Shown here: one piece after another, positions 29,134 to 30,540 of the stretch
Numbering within the stretch: position 1 is the stretch's first letter
Layout of the letters: every line of letters starts with the position of its first letter
Assembly: GCA_903772945.1 (NCBI GenBank)
Contig: CAICTM010001370.1
Location: 1 to 30,540 of the forward strand
DNA from: Seminavis robusta
Taxonomy: Eukaryota > Bacillariophyta > Bacillariophyceae > Naviculales > Naviculaceae
Length of the DNA: 30,540 nucleotides
Reading direction: 5' to 3'
Translations under genes and position numbers: made by a program
Notes under the pieces: generated by a model
What the model saw: only the letters and a program-made list of their open reading frames with translations
What the model was told of the DNA's origin: nothing
Databases searched by the model: none

Positions 29134-30540
29134 TTCGCCCCCTGACAAGGGTCACAGAAGGCGCGCGGGAGGCACGACGTCAGTCGGACAAGGAGAAATA
29201 TGATTTAAAGTGCTGGGCACTCTCATGAGATTTGGATGTAGACATGTTCAGTCGAACGATGGCAATCCTACAAGGGGATCAGCGCTTGTATGGGTTGTGA
29301 TATACCTTATGTTCCAAGTCTGGTAGACTGTGCCGCCGTTGGCTGTAGCATGTTTGGAGCCGTACAGGATGCCATTGTTTTGACATTCGGTCTATATGTT
29401 AGAGACATTTGTACTTTGGCTGACGTACTTGCGGTGCTGATATGTTGAAATCTCACAGTATCGTTGACTTTGTATTGATGAGGGACACGATGTCGCGTTT
29501 CCCTATCGTTGTTTGTTGGATTAGTCGTTGGCGACGTTCCTTATATTACTTCCAGTTTGGCTTCGAAGCGGACGTTGTGAATCGCGTCACGATTGGAACA
29601 CGAGCTAGTGCGGGCGTTGCACGCAAGGTGGTATGAATCGTGGCATTCAATTGCAAAGCGAACCACCGTGAGGACTCCATCCAGATCCATATCACCGAGG
29701 GTCGTCTGTGGCACTTGATAGTGTTGAACAGCGATCGAAGTTGCGTTATGGTTTGATGAGCACGCTCGACCATAGAGTTGGCTTGAGGATTACGCGTGGG
29801 TGATGACTTGCGACGAAGTCCATATTCATCCGCGTGATTCTTTTCGACCTCTGCGCGGAACTTCCGTCCTCTATCCATGTTACCTCAGCAGGCCATGGAT
29901 ACGCGAGTGAGCCAGCGTTTGTTGTAGGACGATGGCTACTTCGTCTAGCTGCTTGAGCAGATCTCTGAAATCATCGAACCATCCGGTTACTGGGATCAAT
30001 CATGTCAAGAATGAAGTGGTGCAGGAATTCTATTTTCTTGGGTATCCCCGACGTTGTAAGGGCCTATCAGGTCAATACATAGTCTTTCCCAAGGGATCTC
30101 ACTCGCAAGGTCTTTAGAGCATCAATCCCAGCTTACGTGCGTTGGGTTTGTTCATCTGCAGCTTTGGCAACTCTGACATACGGTCCTGCACCAGTCCTTG
30201 CGCAAGCCCTTTCCAGGTGTAGTGTTGGCTGATGGTTAGTTTCCCGTGCGAGTATCGCCAGGAGTGCATCAGCACAACCATGGTACACATTCAACAAGCT
30301 TCTTCTGCATATTTTAGGTGAACTGTACAGAAGTTTCTCGTCCTGTTGAACATACTAATGCGTTCGTCAGGAATTATCTCCCTCTGGGATGATAAGATTT
30401 GCTTCTTGTATAGTCGTTTGGCTTAATGCTCCACTGAGGAGCTTCTTGATATCGTTGTCGCTCTCTCTGTCTAGTATAAGGTTGACTGCTCTCTCTCTTT
30501 GATCTTTGGGGAGACGAGAGAGGGAATCTCTCTCTTTCCC
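29134..30540 (-). mobile_element. Decayed Ty3/gypsy-type retrotransposon, 3' pol region
   Basis: Minus-strand frames, broken by many shifts and stops, follow the order of a gypsy pol. DSLSRLP (30528-30508) marks the end of RNase H. A decayed His/Cys zinc-binding segment comes next, with HYTW and later CQSCQSC (about 30220-30150). The integrase core follows, with its DDE triad in PWERLCIDLIGPY, DRGRKFRAE and NPQANSMVERAHQ (about 30110-29780). LNATIHTTLRATPA then precedes a shifted FEA and KERRQRL, and finally NGILYG and TWNIRYITTH near 29340-29290, the usual C-terminal chromo-like end. There are at least five frame changes between 29300 and 30540, so the copy is dead as read. It continues beyond the right edge. 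Confidence 0.8.

Overview
The window looks like nuclear DNA of a diatom, probably a raphid pennate of the Seminavis type; this is inferred from style, not proven. Supporting signs are short GT-AG introns of about 95-180 nt; a signal peptide with Phe right after the predicted cleavage site, as in diatom plastid preproteins; a membrane-anchored LRR protein with a Cys-rich tail; a TKL-like kinase of diatom type; a Ser-rich protein of an apparently diatom-specific family; and abundant eukaryotic transposon debris. There are no bacterial operons, rRNAs, convincing tRNAs or CRISPR arrays.

Layout. 1-3550: repeat-rich and gene-poor, with a 100-bp direct repeat pair, nine copies of a ~70-bp tandem unit and GTTTCA-rich sequence. 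3552-9376: plastid-type S1 RNA-binding protein (-), LRR protein with two introns (+), diatom-type Ser-rich protein (-). 9766-12415: decayed DNA transposon with 21-bp perfect terminal inverted repeats, GATACATA-type repeat blocks, a broken MULE-like transposase and a convergent ORF. 12416-15194: noncoding, with several tandem repeats. 15195-16919: putative receptor with a periplasmic-binding-like ectodomain, one membrane helix and EF-hands (+). 17044-18501: ERI1-type 3'-5' exonuclease followed, across two frame breaks, by a SLOG-like Rossmannoid region (-). 19764-20273: small basic protein ending GIFRS (+). 21252-23503: four-exon protein kinase with a 17-nt microexon (-). 25279-25665: second small basic protein ending GIFRR (+). 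26972-30540: transposon graveyard with a transposase C-terminal ORF, a broken convergent Cys-rich ORF, a possible LTR and a decayed Ty3/gypsy pol that runs off the right edge.

The host genes stand singly with their own noncoding flanks, and nothing shows joint regulation. A loose signalling theme can be inferred (Ca2+-linked receptor, kinase, LRR surface protein, two Ser-rich candidate phosphoproteins), but the sequence does not connect them. The most notable observations are the exonuclease/SLOG-like fusion, the shared GIFR C-terminus, the microexon flanked by introns sharing sequence, the receptor architecture, and the strong excess of self-complementary 8-mers outside genes.
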